DNA of 64,000 nucleotides from Apostichopus japonicus (GCF_037975245.1 NC_092574.1:4704713-4768712), one strand, 5' to 3'. Shown: positions 32,334 through 45,927, counted from the stretch's first letter. The notes: generated by a model not told the origin, from the sequence alone. Numbers and translations are program-made.

Positions 32334-35300
32334 GTAGATACACTTGTCTTAAGTGTACGAAGTTCAGTGGTCCGAGAAAGGCAGTAGAAGATCATTGCAG
32401 ACAGAAGCACAAGCTAATTGGAAAGAAATTAGAGAGTGCTGTGGGTATCTCTGATGAGGAAAAAACAACAGAGACAAATACAACATCCTCCGATAAGTCA
32501 AAGGATGTCAATAAGAGAAAAAAAGTTGAAATGACAGAAGGACCAAAGAGTAATGTAATGGATGCAGCTGAAAGCCCTGAAAGAGGATCTAAGAGATTAA
32601 GAAGTGCATCTGATCCTGCAGACGACATGGATAAAGCAGCAAAGAGAAACCACGAAGGTGAGCCAATTGAGGAGACACCTGTGACTCCACAAGAAGCAGA
32701 TGAAATAGATACTGAGAAATGTGATACAAGTGATGAAACAAGAGAGCAAGGCAAACCATCTGTAGAGGCTCCTGACTCTACTGAAACCAGTGGAAGAACG
32801 GATGGACAACATGAATCTAGTAACCAGAAAACAGACAATGTCACAGACAGGGAAGTCGATGCAATGAGAACTGATGGAGAACTGATGGAGAACACAAAGA
32901 GCAGCTCTCAGGAAGAGTCACTACCCAATGTTTCAGAGATGCCAGGAAGCGAGATTATTCATTCGGACGGTACAGGTGTAAATGCTGCGAAGCAGGTGAC
33001 CGAGCCCCAACCGGAGAGCGTAACACAGAAGGCACCAGCGAATGGCAAAGATCACAGTAAATACACTAAAAAACCACCTGCTAAAAGTTCTTTAACGCCT
33101 ACACAAATACCACACGGCACTTGTCCAAAATGCAAAAGAACCTTCGCCAAGGCGAGACAGCTAACCAAACACAAATGCTTTGCTGCAATGGACGATGAGC
33201 CAGTAGCAACTCCAAAGCAGAAGTCTGCATCACCTAGACGTGCAGCATCAGGTTCTAAGAAGAGTAAACCGACCAAGACACCTGTCATATCTACCAAGGA
33301 GCAAAAGACACCAAAGTCTGAGAAAGCGTACAAAGCCAAGGAGGGAAAGGACTCCAGTGGACCGGTCGAAAATGAGAAAGATGAACAAATTGTCCCGGAA
33401 GAAGAAGAAGTCAAAAAGGATAAAGATGATGTTGAGATGGCAGAGCCGGAAGAAGATGTGCTAAAGTCTGCTATCACTTCAACAATTGAAAAAGATTCTC
33501 TGTTAGAAGTTGTGGCAACAAAAGATGGATTGGAGCCTATTCTCCCCCCGGCGAATGTAGAAACATCTGCAAAAGACATCTCACCACAAATATCATCAGA
33601 GGAAGGAGAGGTCTCAAAAGAGGGAGAGAAAGAAATCACTGATCCCGTGGAAAGCGACGAAGTTGCAAGTGAACCCGTCCCAGACGACGAAAACACATGT
33701 GCAGAAAAGAAGTCTGCGAGAAAGGACGAAGATACAAAAGTTGTCGAAACTGCGGCAGATGACAAACCGGTGCGAGCAAAAAAGAAGACCGTGAGACCGT
33801 CGAGGGCAAACAAGTACGAAAAATTAGCCAAAAAGATGGAAGAGCTGTCCGACGAAGACAAAGAGAAAATCAGCCTGTCCGTCATGCCACGTCAGTATTC
33901 TGGTGGAATGGATTTAGTGGGGGCTTCAGAGAAAGTACAGCTATCAGTGCAGAACGGTGGTACCTTCTGTTTGTGCAACTTTTGCAACAAAATAAACCTC
34001 ACGACAGAACAGATGCAGGAACACTTGTGCCAGCATGTGAAAGATTACTTTCCATTCCAATGTAAGAGTTGTGACTTTCTGTCCAGGAAACGGGGCAGGA
34101 TCACAGCACACATGAAGAAAGCCCACGGCGGTTACCTGCAATGTCAGTTTTGCAGTTACAACACATACGATCAAGAGAAATTGAACAGACATTACAAATA
34201 TTGGAACAGAGATTTCAATAACTCGTGTCAATTTTGTCACAAGAAAGTTCCAGAAGGAACGAAAGAAGAACACATGATGACGGTACACGGTAAGAAACCG
34301 GAAGAACTTGTGAATATTAACCTAACAGCTGATGCTTTCACATGTCGATATTGTGGCGAGAGGCAGAAGAGCAGGCACGCTCGAAGAGACCATGAAAAGA
34401 GGCACGACCCACACTATACGTGCCCCTTATGTCCGTACACAACCAACGGTGAAGCAGCATTTGTCAATCATGGTCGCAAACACAGGGTGATCTTGGTCTG
34501 CAGTGAATGTCTGACCAAGTTCCACAGTAGCCAGGCATTGTTAGATCACTTAAAAGTTCACATAGCTGAAGACATTGCTTCAGTCCAATCGAATAATGAC
34601 CACCTCATCCAGTTGCTGTACGAGAGGAGCATCATCCAAAGCATCTTTGTTGCCAGCGCATTGGACGAAGCTTCCATCCCAGAGTGTGACATCATCGGAC
34701 TGGACATGAACATGAGAGTTCGGGAGGAAGAGCGAAGAGTCTCGCAACAGAACAGCGGGAGCACCGAGACGGGCCGACCTGTCGCAACTGTGGTGACAGT
34801 GGAAGAGATGAAGTTACTCAACTTTGGCAGTGCGTATGATGCTTTCATAAGGAATATCGAGTACAGGCACTTATCAATGCAGACACTGTCCTTTATGTTT
34901 GCACGGTACGGGAAGAGGGAATGCTCGTACTGTGGATTCCTGTTGCATTCTCTAGGCAGCTGGAAGATACACACTGGCTCTCACGAGGGCAAAGCAGACT
35001 TACACTGCACCGAGTGTGACTACAAATGTCGGCACAAGTTCCTCCTGGACAGGCACATCCTCATCACTCACAAGAAGCAAGACTTTGGTTGTGATCTCTG
35101 CAGCAAACGGTTCCCGTACAGAGAGTATGTGTATCTACACAAGAGGAAAGACCACTACGGCGGCAAGATGAAATGCTCTTTCTGCGTGGAAACAGAATTC
35201 AATACCGAAGATGAGAAAGTCATGAAGAGACACATCATTGAAGAGCACCCCGAGATGACGTCCAAGCAGATTGCACAGATAATCGGACGTAAGGTTCATT

Positions 35301-36724
35301 TTACCGGCAGGGATGGTATCCTCTTTGTCAAGTGTAAGTACTGTCAGAAGGGTTTTAATCGGGTAGCCTTCCTCAGGCAACATGTACAACTTGTACATTT
35401 CAAGCAGAAGACCTTCCTCTGTGACCAGTGTGGCTATAAATCCAACACATCTGCCCGTCTCAGGACGCACATGGCTGTCCACACAGAGAAAAGAGATGTG
35501 ACATGTGACCAATGTGGGGCTGGATTTAAGAATAAGGTCTACCTGTACAAGCACATTCGACGATCCCATAAGAGGTACGCAACGGCCAGAGGTGCTGCAT
35601 ATTGCAAGCGCACCAGACTGAAGAACATGATCTCTTTGTTGCAAAAGGAACGACAAGAAGGCTCCTCCTATGAAAGACAGGAAATAATTCAGAAAGAGAA
35701 AGCTAAGCTGTTCGGAGTCGACAGGAGTTCTGTGTCAGTGGAAGGAGTACGCGTTGAAAAGAGCGAGCAGCTGGACGTTAAGACCGAGATGCCTCCTACC
35801 CAGATAAATGTTTTCCAGTGTGGGGACTGTGGAGAATACTTTGAGAGCATCGCTAGTCTGAAGAAACATTTTACAAATGTCCATGGAGAGTCTCCCAACA
35901 TTCCGTTAGACTTCGACGCTGGCACGAGCAGTGGGACCAGTGATTCGGAACAAGTCAACATTGCCTTAGACGCCCTGAACAATGGCAGCGCATCAAACTC
36001 GGTGAATCAGCTGTTCCAGTGTGCGAAATGCAACAGGATGTTTCCAGACATGAAGAGTGTGGAGCACCATGTCAAGGAAGTCCACGCCACCGATACATTT
36101 CTCATCAGCGATGAGGGCAATATACCGAGTCAGGAGCTTGACCTCGCTGCCGAGGTCATCCATCACCTAACGAGAGAGACAAATCAGTCAGGTCAGATCG
36201 ATGTCATGCACAATGTGATAAATCAAAGTGCACTGGACGCCCTCTCGATAGAAGCACAGGATGCTGCATCGGCACTGACGTCTCTCCCAGACGCTGTGTT
36301 GGAAAGTTCTCAGTTGCAGTCGCAAGCAGAACTGAACTCGACCGTGACATATCAGATCAAGACAGAGGAGACCAACATCTCTGCCGGAGATGCTGCTTCT
36401 TCTTCATCTCTCAGCATCCTCTCCCAGGGATTAAACGAGTGCGGCCAGGGTAGCGGGGATGGTGGCGCCACTCCAAACGTTGAGGTGGTAGTTTCGGGGC
36501 GTGACGATGAACTGGAAGCTGCACAGCTTCTCCAGCAGATGGGAATATTCCAGCAGTTCACGACCTGCAGCGGGGACACTACCACTACTACGTCTTCAGA
36601 TCTGCAATTGGATGGTTCCTCCACCTCGGTGCAAATAGGGGAAGGTCAAGGAGAGTTGGAAGGAGAGAGTGTGACCATTATGGTGATAGAAGAGAATCCA
36701 CAGAGTGAGTCATTCAGTTGCTGA
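32334..36724 (+). CDS. ZFAT-like: ZFAT-like protein, large exon with 18 C2H2-type fingers
   Basis: With exon 31244 this gives about 1505 residues. Finger 1 (YTCLKCTKF, about residue 45) is followed by a long acidic, Ser/Glu/Lys-rich disordered stretch, a lone C2HC finger (CPKCKRTF.KARQLTKHKC, about 304), fingers 3-9 (about 585-790), a spacer of about 120 residues, fingers 10-16 (about 903-1121), and fingers 17-18 (about 1203-1295). Finger 5 is degenerate. The total of 18, the C2HC first-block finger, and the HPE...IAQIIGRKV segment before finger 14 match ZFAT of vertebrates (about 1240 residues). ZFAT regulates transcription in haematopoietic and endothelial cells. No canonical AT-hook (GRP core) was seen. 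The tail has SVTIMVIEENPQ. A GTGAGT at 36705 near the end may be a donor to exon 38889. Family assignment is from memory of motifs, so orthology is probable rather than proven. Confidence 0.8.
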
Positions 36725-36829
36725 TTTTTACTGCGGTAGGATTCTAATATTTTATAAACTACTTAATGTACTACTGATGGACAGTTGGAAGTATGTAATC
36801 CTCATTTCAAAGATTCTCTATTAATAACT

Positions 36830-37215
36830 TGTGAGGGTGTTGTGGTCAAGCGGTTAAGGCAGTGGACTTGTGATCTAAGGATTACAGGTTCGAGCCCTGG
36901 CCAGATCATTACGTTGTGTCCTTGGGTAAGGCGCTTTATCTCCATTGCCTCTCTTCACCCAGGTGTATAAATGGGGACTTGGGAGGTAACGTGTAAATAT
37001 AGTCGTTTGCGCCGGTTTGTGGCTGCACCCTATGGGAAGTCCCCCGGGGGACACATGGTTGTGGTGCACTGTGGTGCCCCAGGAGAGATTGATTGAATAA
37101 TGCACACTTTGGTGTATAGGTGTGACAAGTTACCAATGACCAGGGTGAAGTTTTAAAGTCGTGTGAGAAGGCCTTGGCCCTGAACAAGACTGTAAACCTA
37201 AAAATTAAAATTAAA
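36830..37215 (+). mobile_element. tRNA-derived SINE
   Basis: An A box (tggtcaagcggttaaggc, from 36843) and a B box (GGTTCGAGCCC, 36887-36897) are spaced as in a Ser/Leu-type tRNA. They are followed by a conserved SINE body (tgtgtccttgggtaaggcgc, ctttatctccattgcctctc, acccaggtgtataaatgggg) and an A-rich end (aaaattaaaattaaatt). Similar bodies are common in marine invertebrate SINEs. The tRNA part is not foldable as an intact tRNA. It lies about 110 bp beyond the ZFAT-like stop. Confidence 0.85.
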
Positions 37216-38888
37216 TTAACTTGCAGTTGAAGGAAAGGGAGAGTCAGTGTTGAAAGTTGAAGACATGCTAAGTCATCTTAGGTTGCAGGAATATATTTGT
37301 TTCACTCACTTTAAAAGTGCTGAAATGTAAACACAGGAGATTTGTCCTTTAGCAAAGGCTCTAAGGACATACCAATAGCATTGGTCCAAATGACAACTGC
37401 CTATGCTTTATGATTTTACTGCCTTTGCAGCTCATATGGCTATAAAATATCCCAAATAGCTTTACTGAGCATTCTTCATGAAGGCATTGGAAACAATCAT
37501 TACAATCACAAGAATGTGCAAACATTATTGCAGTTTGTGTTTTGTTGTTACAACCGTAGGAAAACTATCTCATGTTTCCACCATGACAAGAAAACTTGTA
37601 GTTAAACATGTGGAATCTCTTAATGTGCTTACAAACATCAATGTTATCAAAGGAGCACTAAAATTGTGCTTGGTACTGTACTATTAACTTAGCAAATGTT
37701 GATAATATTATGTAGTTAAAATGTTCTTTAATGTTGAAATATGGTTTGTTTGATACAGAAATTGGTGACGCCCTATACAATAGTCCATGTACCTGAAGCT
37801 TTGGTTAGAACCATTAAGTTGAATGCTAACAAAAGTGGAAATATTTATAACTAAAATAACTGCTTGCATGGCAGATGACTATGAGGAACACATAATTTTT
37901 ATGTATATTTTTCATTCATCTACCCAAAGTTTATATTACTTGCCAACCTTATGCATTATAGAACTACTTACATGGTACAGGTAGGACCCTTGCAATGTCA
38001 TTTGTGACTTAATCAGGCCACACATGATATGGAGCCTATGCATGCTAAGGTCTTCAATACTGCCCTCATTCCCTTTTCGGGAAACATTTCATACTGCAGT
38101 TTTGATTCAGAGATGAAGTTGCCAAACTCGTTAAGGTTTCTTTTCAAATATATACCCCAACAAAAGAAGGAGAGTTATTTCATTTCGCGAATTGTTTTGT
38201 CGAAAATTTGTGCATGTATCGGACAAAGGAGTAGTGGAACAAGTGCAACATGATATAGCATTATCTGTATGGAATAGGTGTATAAACTGTCACAGTGTGT
38301 CAAATTGAATATGTTTTGAGGTCAATTCTGGCAATTTTCCAATTTCGTTTGAATATGAGCAACATCTGTTTTGTTGAACTTAACATTTTGCATAAAACTG
38401 ACTTGAACTGAATACAACCATAGCAGAGTGACAGTGAATTTCTGGTTCATTATCTGACAGCCCCAGTGGCAAAAGAACAACAACCAAAATTGCAAATCTG
38501 ATAATAGATAACCATAGGAACTTTTAATCTACATTTTGCCTGTGAAATAACACTAAAATGAAACTGTCTGAGCTACAAACTTGTTAACATTCAACACAGT
38601 CATCCATCCTTGCTTTCTATCATTTTGGTGAAAAATCAAAGTGGCTGTCTTAAGTTTCATCAATAGCGACATTTTTGTCATTTGTCTTTGCATAGCCCTC
38701 AGTATGATTTGCAGAAATTTAAAAATGTTGAACAAATACAGTGGTGCTTTTATTTTCCATATAACTCCTCATCTTTTGAAATGGCTAAACTTGGTTGATT
38801 GTCTCACATCCCTTTTATCCTATAGTTAACAACAATTTGGATTCCATGAATGCACATAAAATTTCAATTTGTTTTCTTTCTTTTTCAG
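37216..38888 (+). other. possible last intron or 3' region of the ZFAT-like gene
   Basis: AT-rich sequence without recognisable exons. It ends in a long pyrimidine tract and CAG (tttgttttctttctttttcag) at 38868-38888, a strong candidate acceptor. Confidence 0.45.
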
Positions 38889-40030
38889 AATAAAAAGATG
38901 TCAAGTTGTCCCCTAACCATTCAATGTTCGTGCAAGATGTGATGTAAGTTGTCCACTTGGCACCAACTGGTATAATTCGCAGCCGTTCCGTGAACTACGT
39001 AAGGAACATTAGTCTCGGCTTCTGGAAACACAGAATCGATGTGTAAGAACGTTGCTAGTTGAATATAACTTGTTTGCAATTTGAAAAACTTTCTACCCTG
39101 TAACTGTGTTGGGATAGCTTGATAAATTCTACATGCCTGTCAATGCATTTCTACTCCTTTTGCAAAATTTATGCTTTTTCCTTAAGACAGTTGCTCGAAA
39201 TGAAATATGTGAGTTTTGGTAATTTAACACCAGTTTATTACTTAAAGATTGAGTGCAGTATTAACACCAAAATATTTGCATTAAAAATCACAAAACAGGC
39301 ATCACATTTTTTTTTATTAGGAATGTCCCATTAGTAAGTGTTATCTTTACAGCATACAGCTAATCAACTACACATGTAGGAACACTTTGACTAGTGAGGA
39401 ATGCACTATACAACCAATCACAGGTAGCGTCTGATGTTATCATGGTAACCATGGTACTACACAACCACTCACAGGTAGTGGCTTGATGTTTACAGCAAGA
39501 ACTATGGTACTGGTAATGACCATTTGTTCACAGGCCTGTTGTTAGGGGACTGTTGTGAGATTCCATCAGTTACTGAAGTAACGTCTTTTGTAACTTTTGA
39601 AAAGCACCGATTTTTAAATGCACCCATGTTTAGAAGTAGATGTTCGTTTTAGATGAAAGGTTTGTCTACCATGCTAAAATGTTTTGAAAATATATTCTTT
39701 TCCCAAACAATGTTGTCCTAAAGTTTTTACTTGGGCTTTATTATGAATAATTTATGTATTCTTAAATGGTTTGACAGTATCAATGATTACTACACGCTTG
39801 TTGTGCAAATGTAATATAGTCACACCAGAAATTGTGGGCTCTTGTAACTGAAGTGTAAACATAAATAGGTTACTGATATTTCTTTTATATACTATTTTTG
39901 TTTATTATTCACATACAAGGAGATAAAATAAAACTTGTGAATGTGACCAAAGACTGTTAAACCATATGTCGAATTGCAATGATTGATTCCTTACTCTGAA
40001 CCAGAAGAATAAATAAATGAGCACGGTCAT
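38889..40030 (+). other. candidate alternative terminal exon / 3' UTR of the ZFAT-like gene
   Basis: If the GTGAGT at 36705 is used, exon 2 ends ...CCACAGA and joins AATAAAAAG here, giving ..NPQK then stop. The protein would be 1500 residues instead of 1505. The rest would be 3' UTR, with an AATAAA-rich end (AATAAATAAATGA at 40008) about 1.1 kb downstream. Both splice sites look strong, but only transcript data can tell the two forms apart. Confidence 0.45.
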
Positions 40031-40079
40031 ATTATGTTTTTTTATGATGGATGGAGGGGTGGATGCAGTTCAAATGTCA

Positions 40080-40660
40080 TTTGAGGTCAACAGGTCAAAG
40101 TATGAAAACTTTGTAAACATTAGTCAACTAGTACATCTTGGTTGAATTCGTAGCCCCTGCTTCGTCAGTTGAAGTATCCAATCAAAATCCCTGTAGATGA
40201 AAGGTCATTTGAGGCCAACAGGGGTCAAAGTATGAAACTGAAAGCATAACTCAAAACGTTCAGCTTAGTTGAACTTCATACTTAGTATATAGATCCTCTT
40301 GGTGAGTTCAAGTTTCATAAAAGAATTTAAGGAGGCCAAAGGTCATATGGGATCAACAAAGTTTGGTAACACAGTAACTTGGTTGTGGTTTCCCCTTGGG
40401 AAGTACAAGAGCCTTAATGAAATTGGTGGAGGTCAAAGTCTGAAAAACTTGTTAGCACAATAAATATTAAACTGCAGCTTGGATGAAAATCGTTATTGGT
40501 GGTGTACAGATCCCCTTGATAATTGCAAGGGCAGAAAACATATAGGAATTAGTGAATGTCATCAAAGATCGGCTAAGAACAATATCTGAAAATCTTGCAA
40601 ATACAATAACTGCAAACATGAAGCTTAATTTATTTTCATACTGATATGAATAACCCCTTT
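40080..40660. repeat. copy of the dispersed AGGTCA repeat
   Basis: Several degenerate tandem units: 'gatgaaaggtcatttgaggccaacagg', 'gaggccaaaggtcatatgggatcaac', 'gtggaggtcaaagtctgaaaaacttg', each followed by 'taacacagtaactt' or 'cacaataa' and 'gaacttcatacttagtat'. These are the same ordered phrases as in the 62700 array. Confidence 0.75.
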
Positions 40661-43600
40661 TTAACTCCACCAATGAATGTGGGTAGAGCTGATGTGGTAC
40701 TGTAGGGGGATAATGTCTGTCTCTGTTAAAAGGCCTACTTCTACAATTGCCTGATTTTTCTGAAATTTGCCAAGAAAGAGCCACATTTGGATGGCAGTAC
40801 AACTTATTCATGAATAGATGATTGGATAAAGGGAAGTGATTTTTTTTTTTGGGGGGGGCGATTTCCATCATTTTTTCGAGTCATGGAATTCTTTTCAGAG
40901 TTCTCGATAATATGGATGTGTGATATGGCAGTGAGCTTTGTCTGGAAGGAAGAAGCTCATCACGTTGCAGAAGAGCCAAAACAAAAGTTAGTCTATGCTC
41001 ACATTATGACCAACCAACAGCAAATTGTGCCGTAATGCCCTCTTGATATGCCATCAGCACTTTTCAGAAGATTCACATAAGCAAAAAGGTATATTGAAGT
41101 TACTTTGTATGGAAATCTCCACAATAGTAGTACTAGAACACTGATTACAAAGGTAAAGAGAATTGAGCTTCCAAAGCCTTGAAAGTTGTAGCCTATTTTG
41201 ATTTTGTAGCTCAATAAGAATGTATGGGAAAATAATAGGCTCAGTTATGGAGTTACTCTGTGCTAAATTATGACGATTGTCATGAAGAATCGGAGGTGTT
41301 TTATTGTGAACTTCTCCTTTTAAGTCGGATTGCAGCCAACTTGGTAGACAGTTGTTGGTTAATATCTGGTACACGTAGGCCTTAATTGTTTGGGACATCT
41401 GGACCTCAAAATACTTTCGGGCGCATTTTTGGGCCGGTGTTTCATTTCCACTTCCAATGCAGTTTGGAACACATTCTTTTGGCCCAAATTTGTGGGGTCC
41501 AATAGTTTTGGGATCATTTTGGCCCACATTTTTTGGGGCTCAATTTTTTGGGCAAATTGTTTTTGAGCCAGTTTGATTGGGACAAATATTTAATGGGACA
41601 ATTTAGGCGCAAACTTTTATCGGGCCCAATTTTTTTTTGGAGCGGCCAAAATTCCACAACCTTACATCGGATTGTACCCAAACTTGGAATACAATTGTTG
41701 GTTAATAGCTCCCACATGTGACCCTAAATATTTGGGGCCAAAATTTTGTCGGGCCCATTTTGGAACCAAATTTTCTTATTGGACTTGTTTGTCTGTGCTA
41801 GCATTTACTTAACTATTGGAATGACTGGTATGGTACCTGACTATATGTGAAGTTGATACTATGCACATTCGTAAGAGACTGTCATATTGTATCATCAATT
41901 GAATATTTGGTGATGACATATACAATACATTTATGTTCCTTAAAGGCATTGAAGACTCGCCCCAAACCGCGTGCGGCCATCTGAAAAAGTTTAAGTTTCT
42001 GTTGCTTGTAAGTGACGTTTTGTTTGTGTCGCTACAAAATGCAGACAGTAATGAAACGTGATACCTTGTTATCTTTAGCTGGACCTGAGATGTCCATCGC
42101 TGTATCGTTTATACACTGTGCTGTGAGTATTGACCGCAGCTGTATGTACTGACTGTACACTAATGTCTAATTACCGACGGTAGCAAGCTGTGTGTGTGTA
42201 TTTTCTGGGATCGATGGTGGTGTCTAACACTTCTGTTACACCTCATTCGAAACTAGGTCAGAATACAGGCATTAGACGTTTCTTTTTGCGCGGTCATAGT
42301 GCCCATTGGGCTGTTCTTTTTGTCTGTATTTCACAAGTTCACGCAGGACTCGAAGACCTCCACAGGGTTGTTATCTTATAGCCAGTGCCTATAGACATTC
42401 TGATATTACAAAGACATTGCAGTGACAAGTTCCAACGAATTTGCACAACTAGATTCTTAGGGAGATATTCACAAACAACACAGTCCAACCAACTGGACAA
42501 TTTCTAAAAGTCAGTGGGTTGAGCGACTGCAGCATTGCTGCTCTAGTTAAGTACCAGAAGCCTTTTACAATTTGGTGGAGATCAAAGTTCATTTGAGGTC
42601 CGCAAGAGGTGAAAGTTTGGAAACACAAAATCTTAATGTAAACACGAATGAACTTGATGTTGAAACATTGTCCGCATAAGTGCAATAACCTTGCTGATAA
42701 TGGTCTCAACCGACGACATGACATACCTCTCATGTTAAAATGATTTTATTAAAGCTGACACTTATTTAGCCGCACTCCAACTAAGACAACCTAAGAGGTA
42801 TTGTAATTTACATGATTTCCCACATACGATATGATTTTCCGCTATGGTATTCTTTCAGAGCTACCGTACTATATGCAATGACTGACTCGGTTATTGCGCA
42901 ATAAAATTTCATGGAATCGTGCAACACCTTTAGATTGTCTTTCGTCATGGTTCCTGAACGCAACATATAGTCATTAGTCACTATAGTGCAATCGCAAAGT
43001 TCGCGAAAAATTCCAGATTTTCGCAACAAGCGAACTTCTTCCTTATGTCACCATGGAGGGTATTCCCATGATCCTGTAAATATTATTGATAATACGTAAT
43101 TCACGAGAAGGGGCAAAACAGGTTTTGTAAAACTGGCGAACGAATGTTTGAATAGTTGGATTTAAAGACAAAAAATTACTTGCACGATTTAAATTGGCAT
43201 TTTTTATCATCCCTGTTCAACTTCTCTTTAACATCTCTTTAAGCGGAGATAAACCTGCCTAAGCAAATGTATAGCGTTTACATAGCAGTGACTAGCGCAG
43301 GGGTGGGAAGGGGGCTGGGGTGAGAAATCCCTTTCCTCTGATCGTCAATCGGGGAAGATGGTTCAGTCGGTGGATTTTTGCATTCTGCCGGAGAACTTAG
43401 GACCACCTCTACGGGTGTATCCTCCTCAGTCAACCACCCTACCCCCTCCCCCTACAACCCCACACATTTATGACAATACCTTGTGTTTAGGAATAATTCT
43501 AACTTAAAGTCTATAGATTTACCTCAGAACGCACCATTTGACTTTTTCTTCTGGGGAGGCCACATATCCCCACACATGGGAACTGCCGAATTGGGTACAA

Positions 43601-44345
43601 TAACCCCTCGTACGTACAGTTTAGCGTATGTAGCTACTTGTATTGACATGTATGCCCCAGAATGCACCATTTGGAGCTACAACTTTATTTTATCCGGTGG
43701 GGGGGGGGGCGCCTTTGGGTGCTCAAATAGGTCGGAGAAGGTATTGAGAATGTACAGATTACGTGCCGATGAATAAAGGAACTCTAGCTTTATTAAACAA
43801 GCAGCGCTCTTAATATTTAAATTCAATGAATCGTAAGTTTATTTTCTGTAGAAGTGGGGAAACGGGGGGGGGGGTAGTCATTCAAAAATATATGTGTGCC
43901 ATCCAACAGAAGCTTTGCAAGTTGCATCTATTCTAAGAACTTCAAAGGAATCCGCTGTGCAATTGAAACCTTCATTGAGTCGAGATGTATACTTCGAGTG
44001 ACCCAAACTAACTGATTATAGCATCTGAAATTGCAGAAGCACAATAATGTTATTTTTTCTCATGACTTTGTGGAATCAACTACCATCAGACTGAAACTTT
44101 CTGGCCCACTCATACGTCGAGAAGTTTCACCGAAATGGATTATCTAAAGTTTAGATGCAGACCGTGGCCTGCATGATCAGATGGTAGAAGTGAACTTGCA
44201 TGTAGATTGAATAGTTACATACCCATAGTAAGACGCTTATAAAGCCCGTGGAATTCTGCCGAGCATTGATCGAACGCACCATGAGACGTGGGTCGGATCG
44301 GGTAGGGGAAGGGATGGGGGGCCGTGGAGGTAAGCCTTTCCGTGC
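40661..44345. other. intergenic sequence, repeats and weak open frames
   Basis: No confirmed gene. At about 41390-41760 there is a low-copy degenerate repeat rich in ttttggggcc/ggcccaaa phrases. At 42560-42640 there is a short copy of the AGGTCA repeat (gagatcaaagttcatttgag). A minus-strand frame at 42808-43029 (73 codons) has plausible codon use but no known family. Poly-G tracts lie near 43700 and 43867. Confidence 0.35.
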
Positions 44346-44353
44346 ATATTGTT

Positions 44354-44726
44354 CAGTGGCGTAGGAAGGTACTTTTGAGTGGGGGGGGGGCTGAAGACTG
44401 ATGGCCGGCCTGGCGGAGGGGTCTAAGGGGAGGGGGTGTCCCCCTCCCCTTTGGAATTTTTTGCATTTCCAGGTAGCCTCAGATGCAATTTGGTGCAATA
44501 TAGCACACTTCAACACCCACTCCATTTTGTAGACTTAATTTTGTATTTTCACCAGGCCTTAGATGCAATTTGGTGCTCCAAATGAGATTTTTTTCTCATT
44601 TGGAAATGAAAAAGGGGTTTTCTGACTTGCGAAGCGGGGGGCGGAATGATACTTCCGCCCCTCCACATTTTTCACTGGGGGGGCTGGCGCCCCCCCCCCC
44701 CCAGCCCCCCGGTTCCTACGCCCTTG
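44354..44726. mobile_element. hAT-like MITE, family copy 1, 373 bp
   Basis: The left end is CAGTGGCGTAGGAA and the right end TTCCTACGCCCTTG (reverse complement CAAGGGCGTAGGAA). It is flanked by a perfect 8-bp duplication ATATTGTT (44346-44353 and 44727-44734). The interior shares long blocks with the 47314 copy, including atggccggcctgg and aatgcaatttggtgctccaa. The interior is noncoding, with poly-G/poly-C runs near both ends. Confidence 0.93.
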
Positions 44727-45379
44727 ATATTGTTCTTATCTGACCTTAAGTATACCACACACAAAATTATATCATGTACAATCGAAGCAAATATTTGGTG
44801 CTATGTGCCTAACACGAGATAGCCCTATATGTAAGAAGGAGCTTTTTGCACAAAAATCTCTATAAAGGAACAGACTGCTGTGTTGCCCGTCGGGAACGAA
44901 TGACCCATGTACCAAGTAAGTTGGCATTCCATTTTATAAAGTTGACAAACTGTGCCAGCCCGCGAGTCAGGGACTTCAAGCAACCACATGATAAACATGT
45001 TTGATACCAACTAAATCACCTTTCGAGTTCCGTCGCAGATTCCGACATATTATTATGTACTTCTGATTCCGAAAATAAATGTGTCTGGTATATATATCAT
45101 GATCAAAACCTTAACAGTTGCAAATTATGCTTTCAAATCATAAACAACTTACAAGTATCAATTTATATCATTACTGATTACATTCACGCTAAAATTTGTT
45201 CGCCACCAAGACTGTATCGGAAAACTGAATCCCGTATTCACCCTAAAAAATAATATTAACAATAACAACAGCCATAATAATAATAATACCAACAACAATA
45301 ATAAATAGTAATTATGAAAATGAAAATGATAATTATGATGCTAATGATAATAATGATCAAAATGATGATAATGATCAAA

Positions 45380-45560
45380 ATTTTGACTTAAAAAGTAAAT
45401 GAAGAAGTTAAACTTTTGAGATAAAAAGTTGAATTTTGGTTTTTTCATCTCAAAATTTAAAAGTCAAAATTTCGAGGTAAAACAAATTTGAGATGAAAAG
45501 TCAAAAATTTGTGATGACAAGTCAAAATTTTGGAATGAAAAGTAATAATTTTGAGTTTTG
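45380..45560. repeat. A/T-rich minisatellite (gtcaaaattttgagatgaaaa)
   Basis: Degenerate copies of a roughly 20-bp unit such as gtcaaaattttgagatgaaa recur through the block, next to a (taa/aat)-rich stretch at 45250-45370. It is noncoding. Confidence 0.75.
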
Positions 45561-45927
45561 AAGACACTTTTCTACTTTCCTATGTCCCTATTAAGCCACC
45601 GTACTCGGATGACTTTAATTACACGAAACATTTCACACTTGATCCATCTTTGGACGCGAAAGAGTAAACTATTCTTTATTCTTCGAAAATGCGAATTCTC
45701 AGACCCTGGCTTTGAATACGCACTATGTCTAGCCCGTAATTCACACATATGTTACGGTAATTTGCCCGCGGAGTAACTTCTTCGAACGGAACTTTTCTTG
45801 GTTCAGTGTACGTAGTACCAGTGTTATTTGTCTCCGTTTTTATTTTACATTGATTCATAAAGCTCCCAAGAAGCGAAATGCTGGTCAATCACTGATCAGT
45901 CCATATGTATATCCAGTGACGGTGCTA

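Noticed and set aside
33052-33885. 277-codon minus-strand frame
   Set aside because: Ser/Phe-rich antisense shadow of the acidic, Lys/Glu-rich ZFAT-like exon; the plus-strand frame has family similarity.
36839-36905. Functional tRNA gene
   Set aside because: A and B boxes are present, but the body continues into a conserved SINE segment and the arms do not pair as a complete tRNA.
42808-43029. 73-codon minus-strand frame as an exon
   Set aside because: Codon use is plausible, but no family, no strong splice sites and no upstream or downstream partner exon were found.
44151-44525. 124-codon minus-strand frame, and similar frames at 47410-47734
   Set aside because: They overlap the two hAT-like MITE copies and their poly-G runs; the resemblance between them reflects the shared transposon.
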